The position numbers were made by a program, and so were the translations under genes. Shown here in pieces: positions 36,868 to 48,054 of a DNA stretch of 64,000 nt. The stretch is from Strix aluco. Taxonomy: Eukaryota; Chordata; Aves; Strigiformes; Strigidae. The notes under the pieces were generated by a model. That model was not told where the DNA came from, did not search any database, and was given only the letters and a program-made list of their open reading frames with translations. The stretch's first letter is position 1, and every line of letters starts with the position of its first letter. The DNA is taken from positions 9,966,948-10,030,947 of the forward strand of contig NC_133948.1 in NCBI RefSeq assembly GCF_031877795.1, in the 5' to 3' direction.

Positions 36868-38723
36868 ACGAGCAGCCAGACACTGCTGAGCAGTGGGACA
36901 GCCCCCTGTCATAGTGCCCCCACTGTCCTTGCCGCATCCTCCAGCTGAGCCCCTTTGGGAGCCTGTATCTCTTCAACCAGAGCCTCAGAGTCTAAGTATC
37001 ATCCTGGGACACACGAAGTCTCTTAGAGCTCCTGTAGCACAAGCAGATTTAACAGCCCATTGCCTCACTAATACGGCGTGCTTGCGTACAGCCATGCACG
37101 AGGATGCTGAATTGCTTTGTGAGCAATGAGCTTACATTTACATGGCACCTTTTGCCAGAGAGATCCCCATTAATACTGCAAATACCACATACGTGCATGC
37201 AAGCTACCCACATCAGTCATGTCACTGTCACTCTGCAACACATCAGGTCCTCTGAGACAGTCAGAACCACCCAGGGAAAAGCGGGCAAGAGGCAGATGCA
37301 ATTACCCCAGCTGCAATTTAGCCAAGGGTACAGGGTCAAAACCTCCGTTCCTGTGAAGATGCCCAGAAAGCTTTGACTGTTTGCATGTGTTCAGGCCATT
37401 TCTATCTAATTTGAAAGCAATTGGACAGGACCAGCTATTGCATTTGTCTCCAGAAAAGCAGAGATTGCTTTCAGTCCTCACAAAATTAGGAGCTGGCATT
37501 GTGTTGTATTTCTATGCAGACAAGCCTTTGGTAACCTCCAGTGCTCCCAGGTAAGGTGTAGTCAGGTCATGGCATCAACCACTATCTCAGATCTGTCTCA
37601 CAAAATATTTGCAGCTATTTCTGCCCAGGCAAGCATTGCCATCAGTCCCCTGACCCAGTAAATGCTGTAACTGAGAGGGGTTTCTAATAGAGGCCCAGGA
37701 ATTGCAGCATGTTACAGTACAGACAGCTTTGCTGGATTAGAAACCTGATTAACAGCCTCAGGGCAGATTAGAAATTGCTATTTTGAGAGGGGGTGTTCAT
37801 AGCAGGCCCCGTGTAATCGCCAGCCCGAGCGGACGGCGTTATCCTGCACTGGCTGTTTTCTGGGCGAGCGGACACTTCAGGGAGCAGGGGGAGGCCAGGA
37901 AAGGGAGTAACATTTCTCTCTGCTAATAGACGTGTTTATGTTTTCTGCAGTGCTGGTCCCTGACTGACCACAGCAATTACATGGGGGAGTCATATTTACA
38001 TGTTTTAGCTGTGAAACACTGAGCAAACAAGGAAAGCTAATCATTAACTCCAGGAGCTGTTAACCTTCAGCGTGAGTTTTGGCCAGTGAAGCAGAAGTCT
38101 GCCAGAGCAAAGTCTCTATTTTAGTAAACATTGAAAGAATGACGTGAGAAACCTTTTGTTTTTGTATGTTATGGGTAGGTAATTAAAGGGCATTAATGTG
38201 TGTCTCCAGCCTCTATGCTGCAAGAAACTTTTCATTATAGAAGAGAGGGGGAAGTGGAAAAATTGCTGCTAAAGCAAAATCCATTGGCTTCATCAGCCTG
38301 GGAGCAGGAGCAGAGGCGATAAAGCAGAGCATCACTGGAGGGCTATGGGGTTGTGGTTCATTCATGCTCATTTTCTGTTGATTATCATGCCAGAGAAACA
38401 GTATTTTGGCCTCAAACCTGCTGCAGGAGTTTAATCAGTAAAGCAGCGATAGGTCAGCAGCAAAGAGCAGCACCTTGTCCTCTGCCCTCGAGATCGGAGG
38501 ACTGGCCATGCTGGCTCCCCGCGCAGGGCTGCACGTCCAGCCGGGGCAGGGTGGAAACACGGCGGTTCCCTCTGATTCAGCAGTGAATCAAACTGGGAAG
38601 TATCAGTCTCGTGCCTGACCACGAATCGTTAATGGTGCCCCTGGGGTAAGGCATTCTGGAGGGGAAAGAAGAGGAACAACAAAAAGCAAAATGCTGCAGA
38701 CTTTGGGCTGTTACGGGTATCAT

Positions 38724-38780
38724 AAAGAAGTGGGGAATTGAGGAAGGAGGAAGATAAAAGAGGAAGAAAGGGAGGGAAGG
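38724..38780 (+). repeat. Second purine-rich tract
   Basis: About 57 bases dominated by A and G (aggaaggaggaag, aggaagaaagggaggg), similar in character to the 34.6 kb tract but shorter. Confidence 0.6.
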
Positions 38781-41677
38781 TAATTTAAGTACACAAGCAG
38801 AAGCAGATTTATAGTCTTATCGGTTATACAAGGTAATGAAGTAAAGCGTGCCATCCAGTGCAATAGGGCTTATTTGACCATCAGTGGGAAACAGATGACT
38901 AATTCAGGCCTGTAAGGAGATTATGGCCAGAAACAGTCTCTTGCCCCAAAGCGCAGTGGTTAGGAGAGCTGTGGGTTTCCCACCCGAGCCTGGCTTCAGG
39001 CAGTGCACTCCCACCACAGTGAGCTGCCTCATGCCCAGCACAGGTGATGTTTAGCCAGTGAGCAGGGTGTTCAGGCAGAGGCAGATCCCTCTCTACAGGA
39101 CACGCAAAAAGCAGTTTCATTTCCCATTTAACACAAGGCTTTTGGGGATGGATGGCTTTTGGGGGACCCAAATTGTCACAAAATTTCATCTTTTCTCATT
39201 GATTTGCAGTTGAACTCTCTCTGCAGGGCAGGCTGTAAGAGACTTCTCTTCTACAGATTCAGCTTTTTCCTAGCAGGCAGAGCCACCCCCCCAGCACTGC
39301 TGAGATCAGTACCCACCCCTCCTGTCCCAGTGCCCTACATACCTTTCAAACCCTGGCTATGTGGCACTTAGCACATGCCTCTTGAAATGGTTTCAGTGGC
39401 AGCTCCAGATCAACAGATCGAAGGTTCACTGCGATAATATCAGCAGGTTTCTCCTGCACATGGCAGAGAATTTATTTATATTTGTTTAGGAAATACATTT
39501 GTTTAGGAAAGCCCCCCAGCCCTCAAAAGCATGTGTTTTACATCTGCAACCTCGTTCCCAGATGTAGCAATCCCCCAGGCCCCAATTGCAAAACAAGCTC
39601 CTCTTGCCCTTGGCAGCCCTGCTCCCTGTCACAAGATCCCTGACTTCTGGTGAGCTCTTAAAGAAAGGTTTGGAAAAAAGTTTGTCTGCACAATGCACAA
39701 AGCTCCTGCAGTTGGGTTTAGGATTTTTTTCACTTTTAGTGTTGTACCTCCGTGAGAGTGGTTTTATATGAATCAGTATGAAAACATTTTAAACAACCTT
39801 TCCTGCAGAATAAAGCTTATTTTATTTCGATTTAAAAAGGAGAAATAACTTGAATCACAATTCAAACACACTGGCTATTTGTGCCACTCAACCCAAGCTC
39901 AAAAAAAATTAAAACTTTTACCACATTCAGTAATATACCTTCCCTGTTCTCATACCGACAAGATGAGCTTTCAGCCTGAACTTACTGGGACTGAAGGTGC
40001 CTGTGCAAGGTGAGCACTTGCTTCTAGGACAAAGAAACTTGAAGAAATTCAGTGTGAGATCAGAAATGGATGTAGCCTGACTCAAAGATGCTGTTGGTTG
40101 TAATCTCATGTGACCACAATAGTCTGCCTTGTGGAGTAAAGTACAAGGCTACCAGCTTTGACATATATACTGTACAGACATGCACAGAACAGAAAGGTTA
40201 GCAAAATCAGTAGTGATCAGGCTGCTGCTCAAGTCACTGAAGTTTTAATTTTACAACACTTGAAACATAAGATCAAAAAAATTTTTTCAGATGCCCATAT
40301 ACCATGGCTTCACTGTCATCAGCTCCAGGTCCCAAACTGGAGGCTTTTGCTCATAAATGATTTTGTAAAACTAACTTAACTTCCATCAGGTGTAAAGTAA
40401 ATCAGATGATCACTGCTAGTCATGTCATAAAGGTGTTCTGACCATTAACTAACATTCGCAACCCTTCTTGCAGGTAAAGGGCGAGCCATGATGTAACATG
40501 CTGTGGTGGAATTTGAATACATGTATATATTTTAACATCAGGATGCAAACTCCATTTTGAACAAAGGACTGGTTTTGTCCTTCCATTGCCTTTGCCTGAG
40601 CTAGAAACTTCTAAAGTCTATTTAGGCAAGAAGGAAGTTAAGCTACGCTATTTGCTACTAAAATACAGAAATCAGACTATGAAAACCTCCCTATTATTTC
40701 ATTAAATACTGGAAAACCTACATTGTCTGTTTTCTAGAGTGATCTTTACTAAGTAAAATCTTTGGGCAATCAGGTTTATACATAACACAAGCATAGATTA
40801 GACTGCTACCAGGATCATAGAGCATCTCAGATCCCCAGCTTTGCAGTATGTGACCTCTGCCCAAATCTTATTCAGCAATACTATAGAAATGAAAGAGCCA
40901 AACCCTCAGATTAGCTCAGCCTTTGCTAGTGGAGAAACCGTTAATGCTCATCAATTACATGGCTCAGCAGAGCTGCTTCACAGCCAAGGAATTACTTTGT
41001 CCAGCCTCAGTTAATCCACAGCTGCTTTGCTTGTCACAGGTGCCAGTGCCAGCACAGGTGCTCAGCTCCGCTCCACGGGTTGTACCCATCCAGGGAAGAG
41101 CCAAGGGGGAGGGTGCAGAGGAAGAGACAAAAATGGAAAGAAAACCTTACATGGACAGAGTAACCTAACCAGAGCCCTTTTCAGAGATTAAACTAAGCCT
41201 TAGTTGTGACTCTTCCCCTGTTCAGGCTAACTGGATTTTGTAAACAGATTCATGCTACAGCTTCACCTACAGCTACGATGTTTCACATGTGGGGGAAGAA
41301 CCCTCAGCTGAGACTGCTGTCCAATTATTGAAATTTAATGGGCAAAGACATTTAATGGAAGGTCTCCAACTTTAGATGAGGCATCTGCCCATCTCTATCT
41401 GGAAGTCAGAGATCCTCCAGGTACTTTCCAGCTGGTAAGACACAACACCGGAGTTCACATTTTCAAAATTATTCTGGTAATCCAGTTGCTGACAGTTTGC
41501 ATTTTTACAGTTCCTTTGCTACACCAAAATTCAATGGGATGTTACTATGAACATTTTGAATATGTAAGATACGTCTGTGTTATCTGAATCTTTATTACTT
41601 TGATTATATCCATGTCAGAAGTTGTTTTTATTCAATTAATACCATTAAATATTCATCTCATAAAATGCCAATTTATC

Positions 41678-41694
41678 TTTTTTTTTTTTTTTTT
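41678..41694. repeat. T17 homopolymer
   Basis: Seventeen consecutive T in A/T-rich intergenic sequence. Confidence 0.9.
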
Positions 41695-42322
41695 CCACAT
41701 CTGGAAGGATTCTTTTTTCATGCCCTAAGACAGTAAAGCCAAGAAAAGGTTAAAAAAAATAGAGGCTGACATGATAGCTTATAAGCACATGAATAAAAGA
41801 AAGGGTAGTAGGCTATCTTCCATTTTTCTTAAGATGAAAATATTATGTTTGATCTCATATGTAGAGCATGCCCATCCCTTTGTGAGATGGAATGATGGGT
41901 TATTGAAGAGGCACTGAATAAGCCTGCACTGAATGACTTCATTCTCAGCCTCCGGCAGTCCAAAGGGGTCATATCTGATGCACTGTTGCCAATGTTCAGT
42001 AATTAAACATTCAGCTAAGTCAAATAAAAACCAAACTCCCCCCAAATCCTATATGAGTCCTTGCTATCAATTTCCTACTTGACTCAAAGTGTTCAAATGC
42101 AAACAACTGATGTTTTGTATCTGAATTCTATGTACCCAACTGGTTTATCATGCTAAAAATAATCAGATGATCACAGTGACACAATTTAGCCTGCCTTGGC
42201 GTTAGGAGAAGTTCCAGGAAAATTTCATTAACACTTTAATATTACCTAGCATGCACCTACATCTTGTACTAGCAAGTAAGTCTGATGTGAAGCACTTCCT
42301 TGAAAGTTATTTCACATGGTTT

Positions 42323-42342
42323 AATGTGATTATTATCACATT
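42323..42342. repeat. Perfect 8-bp inverted repeat with 4-bp loop
   Basis: AATGTGAT and ATCACATT flank TATT. It is a short hairpin-capable palindrome with no attached gene, probably incidental in A/T-rich DNA. Confidence 0.6.
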
Positions 42343-42669
42343 GACAATTCAGCACCTGTTATTATATAGAAGAGTAAACTAAATGACTGGTAACAGTCCC
42401 TTGCTACAATTTTAAGAAATTCCAAAGGATATTTTACTATCAGTAAACAGAGCTTTTTTTTAGGGATTTGTTTAAACTGTGGCATTGGTTGAAGTCTTTC
42501 AGACATGAAGCCTTTCATAATAAAGTCCCAGTTTACCTTTGTTTTTGTAATCACAACCATTAAGATTAATATGACCATCTTCAGATTAATCTTCAGGAGA
42601 AAACATTGCTTTGCTTGGCCTAGCAATTTACTAAATCATCAATGAGTGCCATAGGCTGGATTTTCAAAC

Positions 42670-42812
42670 TGAAAAGGACCTGTGGGGTTACAGTGGATAC
42701 CAGGCTGAACATAAGCCAAGTGTCCCCTCGCTGTAAAGGAACAAACCACATAGTGGTACTACTGTAGGAAAGTAGCCAGCTTATCACAGAAATCATCTCC
42801 CTCCTACTTAAT
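42670..42812 (+). mobile_element. Old CR1 LINE fragment (3' region), sense on + strand
   Basis: The order gaaaaggacctgtggggtt, gtggataccaggctgaacat, aagccaagtgtcccctcgct, then taggaaagtagccagc and atcatctccctcctact follows the avian CR1 3' consensus (gtggatgacaagctgaacat...agccagcagtgtgccctcg...gaagagtgtggccagcag...). Many substitutions show an old insertion; no frame remains. The consensus is from memory, so boundaries are approximate. Confidence 0.8.
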
Positions 42813-43579
42813 CATCCCTTCTTAACCAAACTTGCTGTTTTGCACAGAGATTTTCCACTGGAGGATCTGAGAGCTGGTCATGCTGGCTGCTAGGGACATC
42901 TGGTGATGTACGGGTGTGATCTTTAGGGAAAAGCTCATATTTGAATGTTGAAGGGAGTCCTTCACAGCTATGCAAGCAGCACACTGCCTCCTGCAGATAC
43001 ACAGGTGGAATAAATCTGAGTCAGTATGAAGCCCACCATGACCTGGGCTCTTGGATGGAGAAGACCAATCTTCATCATTCCCTTGTTACTGACTCACAGC
43101 GGGGACCTGAACTCCACTGACACATGAGAAGACTGTTAATCTCATTGGAGGAACTACAGAAGTTCCTCCCAACCAAAGCAGAAATAGATTGAGTGACTGT
43201 GCTCAGAGTGCTCCTCTGGTCAACACATGACCAAGATAATGCAACAGAAAGCACACCCACACTTCCTTCAATTTCTCTGAAAGTTAGTTTTGTGGTGCGG
43301 ACAGAATCATTCCCTTTTTGAAGAGAATTCCATGATTGGCTCAAAATGAGCAAAAGCTCTGAAAGCAGCAACACAACTTCCTGTATTTTGGAAAGATTAG
43401 TGAAAGGAAAAAACCAAATGTTTAGTAGCAGTCTTAAAACCACATAAAAATAAGATTCAACCCACATTTAGAAGTTTTTAAGAGCAACTAAGAGCACTAG
43501 CTTTTCTCTCTGGCTTTATCAGAGGATAAAGCAGGAGAATTTAATTAGCAAGAAAAGATCGCACAAAACAAGTAACTCA

Positions 43580-46500
43580 ACAAAACAATTGAAAGCTTTT
43601 ATTGTGATACCTCAAGTAGATACAATACAGTGAAACAACAAATGATGTACAGTATTGCTAGGACAAAACAGCAACACAGCCATGTCACCTGTAAAAGAAA
43701 GCATTGTAAAGAGTTTAAGAAACAATGAGGCACAACTCAACTGCCATTTACGACTCATGCTTTAGGCCTTAAACCATTTGTAACAGTCCTTTTAAAAGAA
43801 ACCTCTGAAGTGTCTGTCCCTTTTGCAGTAAGTGTTTATACTGCTGGTTGGCTTAACATGAGTCTCAATGAAGTACAATAGTGTCCAAAAAGTTTAACAA
43901 TAATTTGACAGCTTCTTCCACTCACCACCATTATCAAAGAATGGAGATGTTCAAAATTTGGTCTGAGAGACTGTAGGTCACTGCTGTTGCAACCTGACTG
44001 CTGAGATGAGCGTGCAGAAAAAGCTCTACAAGCATTACTCAGAGGGAAGCGTGTCCACCAAAAATGGTACAGAGCATTCATGAACTCTTGCACTAACTTG
44101 ACACACCAATAAGAAATACGGATGACCATTTAGTTATGGGTGCAGTGATGACTATTTGTCAGAACCTCTGAGGCCAGATTTTAATTCAAAGAAATTTCAT
44201 AAACTCTATTACCCCTCCTGTCCCATGGATTGCAAAAGACAGCAAGCATGCAAGGCACACCACTCAGACTGGCCATTATACTAGGCCGTGCTAGGGGGAA
44301 ATTAAGATGGAATTATAACAAACTTCATTAATACGGTTTGTCATTGTATAGCTTACAATGAACGAGGGAAATTCATATTCTGGCCCTTTTTACTGGCAGA
44401 TAAAATTGAGATTACTAGACTGCTAAAAGCACACAGCAGAAGTAGTTAGGTTGATCTGTCAGCAATCCCTCACCAAATTCTGCAGCTTATTTCACAGCAA
44501 GTTTGCAACTTAATTGGATTTTTATAGATGGCAGCATTACCTTTTAATAATCAAAAAGGTACTTGGGAGTGACCAGCCAAAGGATAACTCTAGTGTTTGG
44601 AGGCAGACTCAGTCCTGGAACACCATTGTTACAGCCATTATTTTGGACCTAGATAGAGAATGTGTGGTCAGATTACTAAAAATCACATCAAATGATGATC
44701 AATTACTTTAGAACAGGCGTGGCTTTAGAGGTTCAGAGGAAAAAAACTCAATACATGTACATTTTTGCTAGCAAATTCCTATGCATCCCAATGAACATTT
44801 CTTCTAAGCCAGCTCATAGTCAGTTCATTTGGTCCAAGAAAGAGCCAGCAAGAAACAAAGGTTCACAAAAGCTTTTTGTTACAGTTTATAAAAAACAAAA
44901 TACAAAATAAATGTTAAGACCAACAATAAAAATAACCAGTACAAGTAACAAAAGTGCTCAAGTTGGAGGGGAAGTAAACTTGCCCAGAGCAAACACATAC
45001 AAACTTTAAATATAATCTTTAATATATTACAAAAATTGGTTAGAGGGAAAATGCTTTAGTAAAATTTTTTTTCAAGTAAGTTTATTTTTCTTTCAAATGA
45101 CTGCTGCAGGGTTCAGTGACCAGACTGACCTCTTCACATCAGCCAGCAGCCATTGCTATCTGGATTCTACTTTCACCAAAACCAATAACAAGAACTCTCT
45201 ACATCTTTACAAGGGGAGAAAATAATCACTGACGCTGCCAAGCAACATAGGAAGAAAACTCACATATTCCCTCCTCAATAGAATGAGCCTCAAGAATTGT
45301 TACATGGCAGCATGAAATAGCAATTTCTGTACTAGTTCTACTCTTTACTCCTTCTAAGCGTCCACTCTTAAAAGACCAAAGAGAATATTGCTTTGTTTGG
45401 TTCTCTTAAAAGCCATAAACATCACATACCGATCATTAACTCTTTATGCCAGTAGTCTGAAGCTCTATGTGCTAAGCACTTGATGAAGTCCCAACCTTTG
45501 GCATCAAAGTTAATTAAGGTTTTGGTGAAAATGTCCAGTTTGAAATATAAATAATGCACTGAAGAAAGAGGTTGAATTTCTAAGTAAGAATCAGACTGTT
45601 ACAGACAGCATTAACTTACTAACAAGAGATAGCCAAACCTCCAATTTTAGAGAGAAAAATCTTTAATACTTTACATATCTTCTTTAATTTCAACTCTCTA
45701 CCGAAAAGCAGCCATTACTTTTGTGTTCAGTCCAGTGTACTGCTTCAACAAGCCTGTAGCCAGGAAATATGAAAAGCCCAAAGATACACAAACTTCACGT
45801 AAGCATGTTCACAAGCATCAACATTGCAACTGGACTTTGAAGCCAACACAAACTTTTTGCTGATAGAAGTTTTACTGCCTTCTTTGTTGGCAACATATAT
45901 TACAATGGAGGGAAAAAAAATCCCAAGAATTCCAGGTCAAAAAGATCAAGAGACAGGCAACACCAAAGCCCATCTTGCATCATTAACATTGTTAAAAAAG
46001 AGACTTTGAAGCCTGATGTGAACATGAAGTAGTAAAGTGTAAGCCACAAAATCCAGATTAAACATGACTGTACCACCTCAGGTCTCTGGACTGAAACCCA
46101 ACAGCTTTAACTACTTCTCTAATTCTTACATTTTAATTCATAATTATAGATCACTACATCTTGAATGCAGTTTAGCCAGCCTGCATCATAGAGAATGTGT
46201 ACACACAGGCAAACTCTCTTCTCTCTCTTCCTCTCCACAAAGAGACCGGAAAGCTGGTTTTAAAGATTCATATTGCCCCTACCCATTGGCATAATTTTTC
46301 ATGTATGACAAAATTTCTAAAGTGCAGCAGAGTTTAGAAAGCCTATCAGAGATTCCCAAAAACGTAACAGCAGCAACAGCACCTATGACTAATCTTGCAG
46401 GTGCCATATTAGAATTGTTATTGAGAGAAAATGATTTTGTATTGCAAGGCTTCCATATTGTTCAGTTATAGTACTTACGTAGTGTTAAAGGTTTTCTTTT

Positions 46501-47964
46501 TCCAAACATTTTGTCCTCAAGCATTAAAAAGATTAAAATACAAAAAGTTTTCAGAGACTGTTTAATTTGAAAATAAAGTTAGCAAATTTATGTAGAGCAT
46601 TTCTTTCACAGTTGCTCAGAATTTGCATGCACAGATACCAACAGCTAATATTGTGCATACACTTTCCGGAAGTTTTTCTCAACTCATTCCATTTAAGAAA
46701 CAGCGCGAGAACAGAAGAGAAGGTGAGTTTCATATAAATTTTTATTATAAAAAGGTACTTGGGGATGATTTAGCCAGCAAACCAAGAAACCCTTTCCCCA
46801 CCCCCAAGTTTTAAAAACTATCTTGTTACTTTATGAAAAACTGAGACAAACTTCTCTTCCCTATTATTACCCCTCCTTTGCCTACAGGTACTATATTAAT
46901 TTTCATGTCATAGGCTCTGGCCATTTCTCACAAAAATAAATATTTTTGTTCAAAGGTAGCAGAAGCAGAATACTTCAACAAGTTTCCTTGATATCAACCT
47001 CTTTGTCCAGTGCATTAGGACTATACAGTTACATGGAACCAGCCATAAAACTTTACTTATGCACAAGTCCCTGTTACTGGCAAAGGTACAGTACCAAAAC
47101 TTTTTTTTAATACACCGACTAATTTTTTTTTTCCAAAATAGAAGATGCATATATTTTTCTGCCTTTTTAATCTTGCAAGCTATAGTTTTATAAATTTCTT
47201 TTCCAGCAAACTCCTTAGGGAATATGTTGGTCTTAAATGAACATATTCTATAGCATTATTGATTTAAAATCCTTCTAGGGTATTTCATTAAGATACAAAA
47301 CCTCTAGCATAACCTTTCCTAACAACTTGAGACCTGCTAACTTCAGTCAGTGCAATTGAAAAATTGAAATTTTTTTTTTTTAAAGTGAGCACTGTACCTT
47401 TAACCAATTCACCTACAAGATGTACATAGGTTGTGGTACACTCAAATTTAAAAAAGAAATTAGTAACTACAATACTGCATCCTCTTCACTGCCAAACACA
47501 TCAGAAATTGCTACATATAAAAAAGCACCCCATCCCATACATTCTTTCGGACTGCTCAGATATAGAACTTCTACAGGACTGGAGTGTAGGTGTTTAGGCA
47601 AGAAGCATGCACAGCAGAAGGTAGCATTGAAGGCATAGGTCAGAGATAGATGCTAACCAGTAAAATCCGCTTTCAATTAGTGAATTGTTTCTCTAGTTTG
47701 AGAGAGTTTAGAAAAAGGTCATCCAAAATGTTCCAAAACAACTGTTCACACAATAATACATGTACAAAAGAGGGAACTTACACAAGGAGAAAAGGCAAAC
47801 ATGGCCTGAAATAGCCACTTACACTACACTACTCATTTGTGAGGTTTCAGAGTTCAGTGATATTCTCAGGGCCACTCTAGCCAAGCTCTTCCTTTACTTT
47901 GCGTTAGTCTTTGTAAAGCATGTTCCACAGAATATTGTCCAAACAGAAGGAAAAAGGTTACAAT
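43580..47964 (-). other. YPEL1: YPEL1 3' untranslated region (~4.4 kb)
   Basis: Noncoding A/T-rich sequence from the YPEL1 stop codon to a canonical poly(A) site. A long 3'UTR of this order is in keeping with what I recall of mammalian YPEL1 transcripts. Additional minus-strand AATAAA hexamers (for example complements at 45081-45086 and 46741-46746) could give shorter isoforms. No coding frame of note inside. Confidence 0.75.
43598..43603 (-). promoter_or_regulatory. Poly(A) signal AATAAA of YPEL1
   Basis: Canonical hexamer on the minus strand. It is followed by a T/GT-rich stretch (ttttgttgag ... ttgttttgtg) about 15-35 bases downstream, as expected for a strong cleavage site near 43580. 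Confidence 0.7.
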
Positions 47965-48054
47965 TCACTCCCAGCCATTGTCTTTTATCATGTGGGCAAG
48001 TTCAATGATAAATTTTCCTTCTTTGTATTTCTGACTGCTCTCAAAAGCATGTTC
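47965..48054 (-). CDS. YPEL1: YPEL1 last coding exon
   Basis: 90 nt in phase 0. It encodes [19 protein letters not shown] then [10 protein letters not shown] (residues 91-119) and the TGA stop at 47967-47965. Acceptor TTCTTCCCAG. The 3'UTR continues in the same exon. Confidence 0.97.
   Translation of the reverse strand, partial: EHAFESSQKYKEGKFIIELAHMIKDNGWE

Larger units (their letters stand above)
33601..39500. other. Intergenic, GC-rich to mixed; no gene recognised
   Basis: Contains purine tracts (34556-34651, 38724-38780), the C10 run (36858-36867), and a CNE-like segment at about 37.73-38.20 kb. Open frames up to 200 codons (36346-36948) are again composition-driven and unrecognised. 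Confidence 0.55.
39501..43579. other. Intergenic, A/T-rich, distal to YPEL1 3' end
   Basis: Base composition returns to A/T-rich. It holds a T17 run (41678-41694), an 8-bp-arm inverted repeat (42323-42342), and a recognisable CR1 relic (42670-42812). A 130-codon minus-strand frame at 43075-43467 lies just beyond the YPEL1 poly(A) site; it has no recognised motif and is of a length expected by chance. Confidence 0.6.

Noticed and set aside
38856..38866. Sequence identical to the 5' end of miR-301/130 family microRNAs (cagtgcaatag); similar cagtgcaatggg at about 10881
   Set aside because: No complementary arm (attgcactg-like) lies within hairpin distance on either side, and the remaining bases diverge. 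In mammals the miR-301b/130b pair lies upstream of PPIL2, outside this window.
43075..43467. 130-codon minus-strand frame beyond the YPEL1 poly(A) site
   Set aside because: Length expected by chance for this composition; no recognised motif; sits after a strong poly(A) signal.
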